Below, piece after piece: positions 43,024-52,345 of a stretch of DNA of 64,000 nt. The translations under genes were made by a program, and so were the position numbers. Source of the stretch: Emiliania huxleyi CCMP1516 (lineage: Eukaryota > Haptophyta > Isochrysidales > Noelaerhabdaceae); the NCBI RefSeq assembly GCF_000372725.1, contig NW_005201113.1, positions 192,218-256,217 of the forward strand, written 5' to 3'. A model generated the notes under the pieces. The model saw only the letters and a list, made by a program, of their open reading frames with translations. It was not told where the DNA came from and did not search any database. Numbering within the stretch: position 1 is the stretch's first letter; every line of letters begins with the position of its first letter.

Positions 43024-46000
43024 TTACTCGATCAGAAAGCCGTCGTGCCGATGCTCTACTGCCTGCAGCAGCTTCGCCTGCAGTTGTTGACGGGTCGCAT
43101 ACGGCGGCAAGTGCACCTCGTGTGTGCAGGTGTGGACGTTGGGCAAGTCGTGCACGTCGGCGCCCTCGTAGAGCTTGAGGGTGATCGGGTCCTTGAGGCC
43201 GCCGCAGGGCAGCGCCGTGAGCGCCGTGCTCCACTCGAGCAGCCGCATCCGCCCGAGACTGCCCAGCCCCGTCTCGGGTGACTCGTCGAGGATGATCTCG
43301 CGCAAGTAGCGCGGCGCGTCGGAGCCGGCGGCCGCGAAGCCCGCCTTCGCCGCGGCACTGTCCGACGTGTCCGGCCACGCGAAGCACGCGAGCAGCTCCT
43401 CGCAGCTCAGCTCGGTGTTTCCGCGCAGCATGAGTAGCAGCTCGGAGGCGCTGAGCGCGCCGAGCTGCTCCCGGAGGTCCACGACCTCCGTGAAACCGTC
43501 GCGCAGCGCGCGGAGGCTCGCCTCCCGGCTGACGAGCAGCTTGTGGCGGCAGCCGGCCAGCACCGCCCGCTCCATCGCCGCGCTCTCCGGCGGCACCTCC
43601 TCCGCCGCCGCGTCCTCGTCGAAGAAGTCGAGCGTCAAGCCGGCGGTCGGCTGCACGAGCAGCTGCGCCCACCGCTGCGAGAGCTCGGGGTCGAAGTCGG
43701 AGAGCGCGGCTAGCGCGGAGTGCACATCCTTGAAGACGCGCCACTCGTGCGTGTCTGCCAGAAACTCGAAGACGAAACGACCGAGCCCGCGGCCGAGGGG
43801 CTGGTCGTCGAGCACGCACCGGCACATGATGCGGCCGATGTTGTTCATCGACTGCAGGTCGGCGGTGGGCGAGGGCAGCAGCCCGATGCTCGTCGACGCA
43901 TCGTCGCCGGCGCCCTCGAAGAGGCCGGAGCCGGCGAGCAGCACCTCGCGGAAGAAGCAAGAGTAGAGCTCGACAGTCAGACCGCCGAGGTCCTCCCCCT
44001 CCTCCTCGCCGCCGTGCGCGTCGATGAATGTCACCTCGGTGCGCTGGAAGAGCTTCTGTCTGGCGTTCGTGGGCGAGAAGTACTCGATGACGTCGCGGCA
44101 AAGCTGGTTGCGCCGCACCTTCAGTCTCCACGGTTTGCTGCGCGCCGTCTTTGATGGCAAGTACTCCAGCAACATCTCGACGTACTGACGGAAGGCGACG
44201 AAGCGCCGGAGGAAGGCGCCCTCGTCGAGCTCGTTGGACGTCGCCACGATCGTCAGCTGCTGCTGGAGCTCCTGCTCGCGCTGGTGGGAGGCCTGCGCAC
44301 GCCGTTCTGCCTCCTGTCGCTGCTCCTGCTCCTGCTGTGCCCGCTGCTCGGCACGCTGGCGAGCCCGCTCAGCCTCGGCGAGCTCAGCTACTGGTGGCGG
44401 TATCGGTGGCGGCGCTGGATCGGCGGGGGCGAAGGCGCCGAGGTCGCCGAGCAAGCGGCGAACAGTCAAAGAGACGGATGCGTGGCAGGTAGGGTGGGCG
44501 GTGCCAGCTGCAACGAGGGCGGCAAGGCCACCCGCGCCAAGAATGGCTAGCTTGCACGCGTCGCTGCCGACAGCCATGTTCTGCAGCGCGCCGCAGCCAT
44601 ACCGCTGCAGCTCCACATCAGCAGCGTGCCTGCCCATCGCCGCCACCACAGCTGCAAGCCCGCCCGCGTCCACCACCGCCTGCTTGCACGCGTCGCTGCC
44701 CAAAGCCATGTTCCGCTGCGCGCCGCAGCCCAACCTTTGCAGCTCTGCGTCCGCATCGTGCCTGCCCATCGCCGCCACCACAGCCGCAGCCCCGCGCGCG
44801 TCCACCACCGCCTGCCTGCGCGCGTCGCTGCCGCCAGCCATGTTCAGCAGCGCGCCGCAGCCAGCCCACTGCAGCTGCACATCTGCAGCGTGCCTGCCCA
44901 TCGCCGCCACTACAGCCGCAAGTCCGCCCGCATCCACGACGGCCTGCTTGCACGCGTCGCTGCCGATGGCCATGTTGCGCAGCGCGTCGCAGCCCAACCT
45001 TTGCAGCTCTACGTCCGCATCGTGCCCGTCCATCGCCGCCACCACAGCCGCAGCCCCGCCCGCGTCCACCACCGCCTGCTTGCACGCGTCGCCGCCAGCC
45101 ATGTTCAGCAGCGCGCCGCAGCCAGCCCACTGCAGCTGCACATCTGCAGCGTGCCTGCCCATCGCCGCCACCACAGCTGCAAGCCCGCCCGCGTCCAAAA
45201 CCGCCTGCTTGCGCGCGCCGCTGCCGACAGCCATGTTGCGCAGCGCGCCGCAGCCAGCCCACTGCAGCTGCACATCTGCAGCGTGCCTGCCCATCGCCGC
45301 CACCACAGCCGCAGCCCCGCCCGCGTCCACCACGGCCTGGATGCACGCGTCGCTGCCGAAAACCATATTGCGCAGCGCGCCGCAGCCAGCCCGCTGCAGC
45401 TCCACATCTGCAGCGTGCCCGACCATCGCCGCCACCACAGCTGCAAGCCCGCCCGCGTCCAAAACCGCCTGTTTGCGCGCGTCGCTGCCGCCAGCCATGT
45501 TCAGCAGCGCGCCGCAGCCATTCCGCTGCAGCTCCACATCTGCAGCGTGCCTGCCCATGGCCGCCACCACAGCCGCAGCCCCGCCCGCGTCCACCACCGC
45601 CTGCTTGCACGCGTCGCTGCCGAAAGCCATGTTCTGCAGCGCGCCGCAGCCAGCCCACTGCAGCTGCACATCTGCAGCGTGCCTGCCCATCGCCGCCACC
45701 ACAGCTGCAAGCCCGCCCGCGTCCACCACCGCCTGCCTGCGCGCGTCGCTGCCCGAAGCCAAAATGTTCATCGTGAGGCAGCCATACCGCTGCAGCTCCA
45801 CATCAGCAGCGTGCCTGCCCATCGCCGCCACCACAGCTGCAAGCCCGCGCGCGTCCACCACCGCCTGCTTGCGCGCGTCGCTGCCGGCAGCCATGTTCCA
45901 CAGCACGTCGCAGCCAGCCCGCTGCAGCAAAAGATCTGCGGGGTGACCGACCATCGCCGCCACCACAGCCGCAAGCCCGCCCGCATCCACCATCGCCTGC

Positions 46001-46161
46001 CTGCACGCATACCTGCCTGCACGCATGTTGTTGCGCAGCGTGAGGCAGCCGTCCCGCTGAAGCTCAACATCAGCAGCGTGTTCGCGCATATTTGCCACGA
46101 CAGCCTCAACAGCCTCAGCCCCCGTGCACCATACCCACGAGTCCGCCATTGCCAAGGCCAT
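43024..46161 (-). CDS. Armadillo-repeat HECT-type E3 ubiquitin ligase
   Basis: 1045 residues, single exon, ATG at 46161. Residues 1-560 are 12-13 armadillo-like repeats of about 44 residues (LAAVVAAMGRHAADVELQRY, GCGALQNMAVGSDACKQAVV). Residues of about 575-640 are a Gln/Glu/Arg coiled coil (RARQRAEQRAQQEQEQRQEA). From about 650 to the end is a HECT domain with RCVLDDQPLGRGLGRFVFEF and the C-lobe LPNVHTCTHEVHLPPYATRQ, where Cys1012 is the expected thioester cysteine, ending GFLIE. The armadillo-plus-HECT layout resembles UPL3/TRIP12 ligases, though shorter. The C-terminus lacks the usual longer tail after the GF motif. Confidence 0.92.
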   Translation of the reverse strand: MALAMADSWVWCTGAEAVEAVVANMREHAADVELQRDGCLTLRNNMRAGRYACRQAMVDAGGLAAVVAAMVGHPADLLLQRAGCDVLWNMAAGSDARKQAVVDARGLAAVVAAMGRHAADVELQRYGCLTMNILASGSDARRQAVVDAGGLAAVVAAMGRHAADVQLQWAGCGALQNMAFGSDACKQAVVDAGGAAAVVAAMGRHAADVELQRNGCGALLNMAGGSDARKQAVLDAGGLAAVVAAMVGHAADVELQRAGCGALRNMVFGSDACIQAVVDAGGAAAVVAAMGRHAADVQLQWAGCGALRNMAVGSGARKQAVLDAGGLAAVVAAMGRHAADVQLQWAGCGALLNMAGGDACKQAVVDAGGAAAVVAAMDGHDADVELQRLGCDALRNMAIGSDACKQAVVDAGGLAAVVAAMGRHAADVQLQWAGCGALLNMAGGSDARRQAVVDARGAAAVVAAMGRHDADAELQRLGCGAQRNMALGSDACKQAVVDAGGLAAVVAAMGRHAADVELQRYGCGALQNMAVGSDACKLAILGAGGLAALVAAGTAHPTCHASVSLTVRRLLGDLGAFAPADPAPPPIPPPVAELAEAERARQRAEQRAQQEQEQRQEAERRAQASHQREQELQQQLTIVATSNELDEGAFLRRFVAFRQYVEMLLEYLPSKTARSKPWRLKVRRNQLCRDVIEYFSPTNARQKLFQRTEVTFIDAHGGEEEGEDLGGLTVELYSCFFREVLLAGSGLFEGAGDDASTSIGLLPSPTADLQSMNNIGRIMCRCVLDDQPLGRGLGRFVFEFLADTHEWRVFKDVHSALAALSDFDPELSQRWAQLLVQPTAGLTLDFFDEDAAAEEVPPESAAMERAVLAGCRHKLLVSREASLRALRDGFTEVVDLREQLGALSASELLLMLRGNTELSCEELLACFAWPDTSDSAAAKAGFAAAGSDAPRYLREIILDESPETGLGSLGRMRLLEWSTALTALPCGGLKDPITLKLYEGADVHDLPNVHTCTHEVHLPPYATRQQLQAKLLQAVEHRHDGFLIE
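44550..46110 (-). repeat. 132-bp tandem coding repeats (armadillo array)
   Basis: About 12 units of 129-132 bp in the HECT gene. Adjacent units share long identical blocks such as GTGCCTGCCCATCGCCGCCA on the plus strand. One unit (near 45085-45115) is one codon shorter. The homogeneity points to recent duplication or gene conversion. Confidence 0.85.
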
Positions 46162-46662
46162 CGAGGTCTCGAGGTTTTATTTCTTCCGCGCCGCGCCGCC
46201 GCGCGCACAAACCGCAGCGCCCCGCCTAGGAAAGAGATGAGGAGATTGAGGGGCCCGAGGGAGGAATAGTCTCAACGCGTATGGGAGGTAAAGGTGGCGG
46301 CGTCACGCTCGCTGCCCGCGGCTTCCCGGGACAGCCCCGCCCTTGCGAGGCAGGAAGGAAGGTGAACGACTGACCCCATACGCCCTGCGACTAACTACCC
46401 CCTCGCCGACCGCCCAACCCCCCCTTCCCCTTCTCCAACCTCGACGAGCCGATGACCGTTGAGTTTCTGCCCTGCGCGCCCCCGCCCTGCGCCGCCCCGC
46501 ACAAACACACACCCCACACGCGAAGTAAAAAGAATCCTTCAAATACAAGCCTAAAGAATTTTCGAATCCCAAGGGCGCCCGTTGCGGCCGCGCGCGAGGT
46601 GCGCGCAGCGCGCAAGCCGTGTTGCGCAAAAGCTATTTGCCCGTTCAACACGCCGTGACAAA

Positions 46663-46710
46663 ATAATTTTACAACCAAACGCCCTCGCACGACACTGACG
46701 CGCACTGGCA
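46663..46710 (-). repeat. GTGCCAGT...AATTC element copy
   Basis: Shares TTTTACAACCAAAC, CCCTCGCACGACACTG and GCGCGCACTGGCAC-like words with 54367-54428 and 4915-4975. On the minus strand it points towards the HECT gene start about 500 bp away. Confidence 0.55.
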
Positions 46711-46809
46711 CTATAAAACACAGGTCACCAATCCAGAAAAGAATTGTTACATCTGCGCAGCACACTGACGAGAAGAGCCGCGGTGTGGACGGTTTTTTTC
46801 GCGGTATCC

Positions 46810-46995
46810 GCGGCGGGATATGGCGGGATATGGCGGGATACCGGGAGATACCGGGAGATACCGGGAGATACCGGGAGATACCGGGAGATACGAGATAAGG
46901 GCGGATACGGGCAGATACGGGCAGATACGGGGAGATACGGGGAGATGCGATGAGATGCAAGGAGATACGGGGAGATACGGTCAGATATTGCATAG
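46810..46995 (+). repeat. Satellite of GGGAGATACC-type short units
   Basis: About 18 tandem 9-12-bp units, first GGGATATGGC, then GGGAGATACC, then GGGCAGATAC and GGGGAGATAC. Clear stepwise divergence along the array. It is flanked on both sides by the word GGTTTTTT/CCGTCCGCAC-like sequence. No coding role. Confidence 0.85.
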
Positions 46996-47039
46996 GAGAT
47001 ACATCAAGATACCGCAAAAAAACCGTCCGCACTAGGGCT

Positions 47040-47290
47040 CGCTCAGGCGGCTGCTCAGGCCGCTCAGGCGGCCGCTCTCGGACGGTACAGGTTGGTCAAC
47101 GCTTGGTTCTATCCTCTCGCGGCGACTGGTACACCTTGTACTGGGACGGCAGCGCGGCCGATAACGGTCCGACCGCTCCTCCGACGACTCCTCCTCCGAC
47201 CAAGACTCAAGCGGCTCCGGCTCTACTAGCGAGGCGAATGACATATTCGACATCCTCGACGACCATCTCGGCTACAGTTCCGACTCCGGC
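47040..47290 (+). pseudogene. Copy of a dispersed short gene (YRLVNAWFYP family), broken
   Basis: Closely matches 54668-55025: an Ala/Gln run (AAQAAQAAA), then LGRYRLVNAWFYP and WYT, and an acidic Ser/Asp tail with EANDIFDILDDHLGY. Here the frame shifts within the motif and the start is missing. Unknown family. Confidence 0.6.
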
Positions 47291-47697
47291 GCTCTTACAA
47301 CGTAGGGGGCCCACACAGCGTCCTAATCTAAAATCTGAGGATTCAGGATTCAGGCATCGCTTCAGTGAGGCCAAAGTGAGTTTATGGATGTGTGAGAACG
47401 GTACGGGACACGAGGAGGCACGCGGACCAGCTCGTCGGTGACTCTGCTGCACGCCGTTTCCGATTTTTTCTCAGCGTGTGTGAGCGAGACGTGGAAGAGT
47501 GCCACCGTCGGGTAGGACGGGTCGGCCCGAAGCATCGGAGTCGCCGCCGTGGTCGCGGCGAGCAGCGCCGGCCACTCCGGCGCCGCGTCGGCACCGTGGG
47601 ATCATGTCCACCGCCACTTCGCGGTCACAGCGCTGTTGTCGCCCGAAACGCCGCATGTACCTCTGGCGGGCCAAAGATCGACTCGCATGTCGATTTT

Positions 47698-47746
47698 GAC
47701 TTGACGGCGGCATGGAGGCATCACGTCTCCATGCCGCCGTCAAGTC
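47698..47746. other. Perfect 20-bp inverted repeat (hairpin)
   Basis: Arms 47698-47717 and 47727-47746 are exactly complementary (GACTTGACGGCGGCATGGAG and its complement) around a 9-base loop. No T run follows. It could be a cruciform, a small RNA precursor, or a fold-back remnant. Confidence 0.8.
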
Positions 47747-48181
47747 GGAGCCAGTCTGCGGCGATCACAGCGCTCGCAGGAGTACATGCGAGCTTTTCTA
47801 CAGAGTCAAGCGATTGCGCGAATCCCACACTGGTGGATTTTGGGGCGCTGTGGACCCCCTATTACAAGCCTACTCTGTGAATTCGCGGAGCGAAGAAAAT
47901 TTTATACGGAATACGTCCATTTTTGGAGCTTGGAATACGGCGTATTCCATGGAATACGTGGAATGCGGGTGGAATACGGGTGGAATACAGGCCTCTGGGA
48001 GGTCATTTGGAATACGATATACGTGGAAAACGTATTCACAGAGTTGGATTACAAGCTGCCGAGCCCAAATCACTGAGTGTGCCACATTTCTTGTTGGCTT
48101 CTAAAAATCTCTCTCTGACACGACAAGGGCGCGGAGGCGATCAATAATAGTACTCACCACCTGCGCCTTGATGTGGCCAAG

Positions 48182-48201
48182 GCTGCTGCTGTTGCTACTG
48201 T

Positions 48202-48246
<45 letters not shown>
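48182..48246 (-). repeat. CAG trinucleotide repeat at the end of the WW-FHA gene
   Basis: About 20 CTG/TTG triplets on the plus strand. Read on the minus strand in the gene frame they encode a Gln run interrupted by the stop TAG at 48197-48195, so the gene ends inside the repeat. Confidence 0.85.
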
Positions 48247-49546
48247 GGACCGCCGTACCCATGCATGTAGCCGTCCTCCTGCGGCACGGACGCGCCGGCG
48301 CCCGCCTCCTCGCATGTGACCGTGAACACGGCCGCCTCTGGCTCGCGGATGTCCAAGCTGATCTGCTCGCCATGCTGCAGCGCGTGCGTGCCGTCGAACC
48401 TGTGGAGAGGGGGTCACGTGGAAGGCGATGGGACTAGAGGAGCACCGGTGCCCTTGACCGGCTACGGAACGGCCTCGACTACTTCTCGACGCTTCGCTCA
48501 CTCTCGACGATCTCTCCGCCACACGCGCCACACCTCCGCCACGTCTCCGCCACGTCTCCGCCGCCCCACAGCCGGATCTCGGCGAGATCTCGGCGAATCT
48601 CGGCACCCGATGTCGTCTCCGAGCGGCCTCGCCTTCCGCAGCACCATCCACGGAGCGGACTCGTGGGCGCGCCACAGGGTCGGAGGCCTGCGAGGTGGGA
48701 GGCAAGGTAAGGTGAGCGTCTCCACACACAACACGCGTAGCGGCAGAGGAGTGGGGGAACGGCACGTGCTTCGCAGCCTTGTTATCGAGAAGACGGTCCA
48801 TCGCATGGCGCTGTGCGCTGGTCTGTGAGAGGTTGAGGTGCGAGCCCTGGACGCCCTGGGGATGGGGGGAGACTACCTTCGCATCTAGGGGCGGCGCGCT
48901 TGCCAATGGAGAGGAGCGTCGCGGCGCCGCCCTCCACGTGGACGACGCACTGCAGCCGCGACACGTACGGCGACGGGTCGGCCATGTCGGACCGCCCTGC
49001 GTGGACGCGTCACGGGGTCAATGCACAGGCATCGCCATATCTCAAAGGGGTGTCAAAGAGTCTCGGGCGCGCGCCTCAAAATGTCTCCGAGAGGTGTCCT
49101 CGGAAATGTGTCCCGCAAACGCATGGAGGTTGTGTGTCTCTGAGGTGGCTATGTGCGCGCCCAGCGTCTGCTCCTCCCCAGCACAGAGCGGCATCGCGAG
49201 CGTGCATCCCGCGTACTCGTAGCGGATACCGGCGTGGGGCAGCACGCGCCAGACGAGCGAACTACTGTACGCAGAAGGAGGAACCTGCCACTGCGCCTCG
49301 CCGGTGTCGGCGTTATAGTAGTACGTTTCGCCGCTCGCCTGCCGGTAGGCGAGACACAAAATCATTCCTGGTGTCAAAAAACGGGAGAGGACAGGATCAT
49401 CTACTGCTCGCCTCGTCGACGGCAGGGTACCAGTTGTTGTCTTGCGCGATGAGCTGGCACCGGTGTCGTGTCCGCAGAGACGCCGGACGTGTCCAGACGG
49501 CAGGCTGCAGCGCAAAGGCCGACGCCGCGAGCCAGGTGCCGAGCAT
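48195..49546 (-). CDS. WW and FHA domain protein with N-terminal targeting peptide and polyglutamine end
   Basis: Four exons fit perfectly in phase: 49412-49546, 49161-49338, 48900-48996, 48195-48399 (204 residues). The start MLGTWLAASAFALQPAVWTR is a signal or plastid-type leader. The WW-like core is NWYPAVDE joined to ASGETYYYNADTGEAQWQVP. The FHA core is EEQTLGRSDMADPSPYVSRL, QCVVHVEGG, LLSIGK and FDGTHALQHGEQISLDIREP, which keeps GR, SR and a G-x-x-L..G-x-x-I-x-L pattern for phosphothreonine binding. All three introns start with GC. The protein ends in a Gln run. A role in phospho-dependent recognition, perhaps in a plastid or secretory compartment, is inference. Confidence 0.8.
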
Positions 49547-49762
49547 GCAAAAGACTGAAACAAACGTTCACCCGCGCTGTCTGGCTTATTTCTGCTTTCT
49601 TCTTCTTTGTTTAAAAATTCTTTTCTTCACGCCGTCGGTGTGTGTGTGTGTGTGTCACACACGCCGTCGGCGGCCTGCCGCCGCTCTCTGCCCTCTCGGC
49701 GGCCGCCGCAGCGAGCACCCACCCGCAGCCCGGGGGCCACGCGGCCGGGCACCAGGCCTTCG

Positions 49763-51255
49763 ATGGCGGCCTCGCCCGCCATCGACCTGGGAGAGACGCT
49801 CGCGGCTCTGTTCAAGCGCGCGCGCGTCGCCGACAACCTCTACCGCAGGTATGAGGGGCGGCTCGCGGAGCTGGGCGTTGGCGACGCTGGCGACCTCCTC
49901 GAGGAGGTCGCTGAGAAGCAGAAGGGCATCGGCTCGCTCGACATCCACGACCGCCAGGCGGAGAAGCTCCGCCGGGCTCTTCTCGGCCGGCGGGGCTGGG
50001 GGGACGCAGCTGCGGTCTTGGCATCCCTCAGCGGCCTGTCGCTGGGCGACACCCCAGCTGGGGTGGCGGCTGGCGATCAGGCGGCTGCTGGCGGGGCAGC
50101 GGCTGGCGGCGAGGGCCGCGGCGGCGCGCGCCCCCAAGAGGCGGACGGCGGTGCCTGCGACGCGCAGGCCGCAGAAGGTGGGTCCGGAGGTGGGACCGAG
50201 GGATCCAGTTTGGACCCCTTGGAGCCCGCGCTGCCGGAGAGTGGCGATGGGACGATCGCTGCCGCGGGGGGGGAGGAGGAGGTCGAGGGCGGGCGGAAGG
50301 CGCCGCGGCGCCGCCGAGGGCGGCGCGGCCGTGGCGCCAGGGGTCGCGGGGGAGGGCTCGAGAAGGGGCCCGACACCGCGGCGGGTTTGGCTGCTGAGCG
50401 GCCCAACCCAGTGGAGGAGGTTTCCACCGGCGGCGCGGCGCCGGCGGAGGGGGAGGAGGGCGGCCGCTCTCGCTCGCCGAATGGACCTGGACGTGCCCCA
50501 TATTGGGGGCCCGCCGGCATTACCCCGCCCGAGACGCCGGTCTCGGACGCGCTGCTGGCGCGCCCCACCCTTTCATTCTTTCAGATGAGGCCACGGGTTC
50601 TGAGGCGGGCGAGGCGGCTGCTGAGGCGTTGGCGGAGGCGGCGGTCGACGCCGTCTACGGGGCGCTCGTGGCGGCGACGCTCGAGGAGTGGGCTGGAGCG
50701 AGCACGGACAACCCCATCTCCGCGGCGGACGCTCGAGGCCCAGGCCTCGAGTGTCAGCAGTGCTTTGGGAGCTTTTACGACGAGTTTGGCGTGGAGCCGT
50801 GGCTGTGGCGCCGGGCGTTGCGTGAGGGCTGGTCGGAGCTGGGGGGCTGGTCGAGAGAGGAGATGGAGGCGGCGGAGAAGGAGATCTGGCGCGGCGAGAG
50901 TTCTGAGATCTCTCAGCTAGGCGAGTGGGTCTGCGATGCTTGCCTGGAAGGCTTCTTGGGGGGTGGCTTCGGCGACTACTCGATGCTGCGGAAGGGGCAT
51001 GCGCCGTCTGCGAATCACCCCTGGATAGGTCGCTCGCGCGACCTCTCCTGGATGCGCAAGGGGCCCATAGGGGTCACGCGGAGGGAGGCGCTGTTAGCGG
51101 CGGAGGAGGCGAAGGCGGCCGCGCGGGCGGCGGAGAAGGCGGCGCGGGCAGCGGAGGGGGGGAAGGGCGGCGGCAGCGGGCGGCAGTCCCGCGAGGCACG
51201 CCGGCGGAAGGGTTCGTCTTCGCGGGGCGGGGTGCACTGCGCGCCGCGAGGATGA
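49763..51255 (+). CDS. SAM-like N-terminal domain protein of unknown function
   Basis: The ATG at 49763 follows AAAAATTCTTTTCTTCACG by about 130 bp and a GT run at 49640-49655. Residues 8-70 (LAALFKRARVADNLYRRYEG, LAELGVGDAGDLLEEVAEKQ, AEKLRRALLG) look like a SAM-type helical bundle. A long Gly/Ala/Arg/Glu region follows. The frame switches near 50490-50584: an intron with donor GGAC|GTGCCC and acceptor CATTCTTTCAG joins phase 1 to a second part with LECQQCFGSFYDEFGVEPWL, WVCDACLEGFLGGGFGDYSM (two Cys pairs) and a helical Arg/Ala tail. The intron is inferred. The last 230 bp are duplicated just downstream. Confidence 0.6.
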
Positions 51256-51860
51256 GGAGCCTGAGCCAGGGGAGGGTTGGGAAGGGGGGGCGAGGCCGGA
51301 GGAGTATGACGGCCTCTTCGACGGCCCATAAGGGGCCGTTGTCTGCTGTGCCTTTTGTGGTGCTAGTTCGTGCCAGTCTGCTGTGAGAGGGGCTTGTATT
51401 GCTAGAATTCTTCTTTCTTCGAGCTGCGCAGCGGCTACGTTGCGCCGTATTCGAGTAACCCCTGGATAGGTCGCTCGCGCGACCTCTCCTGGATGCGCAA
51501 GGGGCCCATAGGGGTCACGCGGAGGGAGGCGCTGTTAGCGGCGGAGGAGGCGAAGGCGGCCGCGCGGGCGGCGGAGAAAGAAGGCGGCGCGGGCGGCGGA
51601 GGGGGGGAAGGGCGGCGGCCACGGGCGGCAGTCCCGGGAGGCACGCCGGCGGAAGGGCTCGTCTTCGCGGGGCGGGGTGCGCACTGCGCGCCGCGAGGAT
51701 GAGGAGCCTGAGCCAGGGGAGGGTTGGGAAGGGGGGGCGAGGCCGGAGGAGTATGACGGCCTCTTCAACGGCCCATAAGGGGCCGTTGTCTGCTGTGCCT
51801 TTTGTGGTGCTAGTCCGTGCGCGTGCCAGTCTGCTGTGAGAGGGGCTTGTATTCGTAGAA
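51018..51860 (+). repeat. Tandem duplication (about 400 bp, two copies) of the gene's 3' end
   Basis: 51018-51415 and 51460-51858 match closely, including CCTCTCCTGGATGCGCAAGG and the ending GTGCCAGTCTGCTGTGAGAG, GGCTTGTATT and TAGAATTCTT. The first copy holds the coding end and 3' flank of the 49763 gene. The second copy has the coding end only as a relic. The spacer is 44 bp. Confidence 0.9.
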
Positions 51861-51956
51861 TTCTTCAAGCATGCGCGAGGCTGCGTGTCTTGTGAGCTTG
51901 TGTGTGTCTGTCTCTGTGTGACTGTGTCGCTCACGCGTGTCGTCATCATCTGTCTC

Positions 51957-52020
51957 GCGTCCACACCCATACCGCGTTGGTGTCCAGTCCGAGCCTGACT
52001 GTTCTTCACCTTCCTACCTG
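51957..52020. repeat. About 64-bp dispersed repeat (matches 62422-62486)
   Basis: CATACCGCGTTGGTGTCCAG and TCCGAGCCTG..TGTTCTTCAC are shared with 62422-62486 in the same strand, and both are followed by CTACCT-type simple repeats. Confidence 0.85.
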
Positions 52021-52345
52021 CCTACCTAGCTGGCTAGCTGCCTCTTTGCGCCGCTGGGGCGGGGACGCGACCGATACTTTCTCCTTTAATAGAGCATAGT
52101 CCATAGAGGTATCACTATCAGTTTTATTATTTGTCAGTTTTATGTTTATAGCTCGACGGTTGTTTAGTATTAGCTGTAAAGTTTAGGAAGAGCAAACAAC
52201 ATCTCCTCTGAAGAGAATAAGATATAAGTGGGCAAAGTACCTTGGCCCTGCGCCCCCAACCCGAGGGCGCGCCTAGAAAAGGCCGCCCGCGCCCCTCTGC
52301 GCTCCGACTCAAACCTCTCCTTCCCGCTGCGGGGCCGAAGCGCGT

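Noticed and set aside
44234-46269. Plus-strand frames of about 550 residues across the armadillo array
   Set aside because: Antisense of the tandem repeats; the minus-strand frame carries armadillo and HECT motifs.
46810-46995. CRISPR-like array (short regular repeats)
   Set aside because: No constant repeat with unique spacers; units are 9-12 bp, contiguous and gradually diverging, and the genome is eukaryotic.
47400-47690. Possible gene fragment on the minus strand reading PMLRADPSYPTVALFHVSLT
   Set aside because: No splice sites, start or family match that I could support; left unannotated.
48154-48906. Long Ala-rich and Ser-rich minus-strand frames and a Leu-rich plus-strand frame over the CTG repeat
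   Set aside because: They are other frames of the CAG/CTG repeat and of introns of the WW-FHA gene. The polyglutamine frame is the one supported by the FHA exons.
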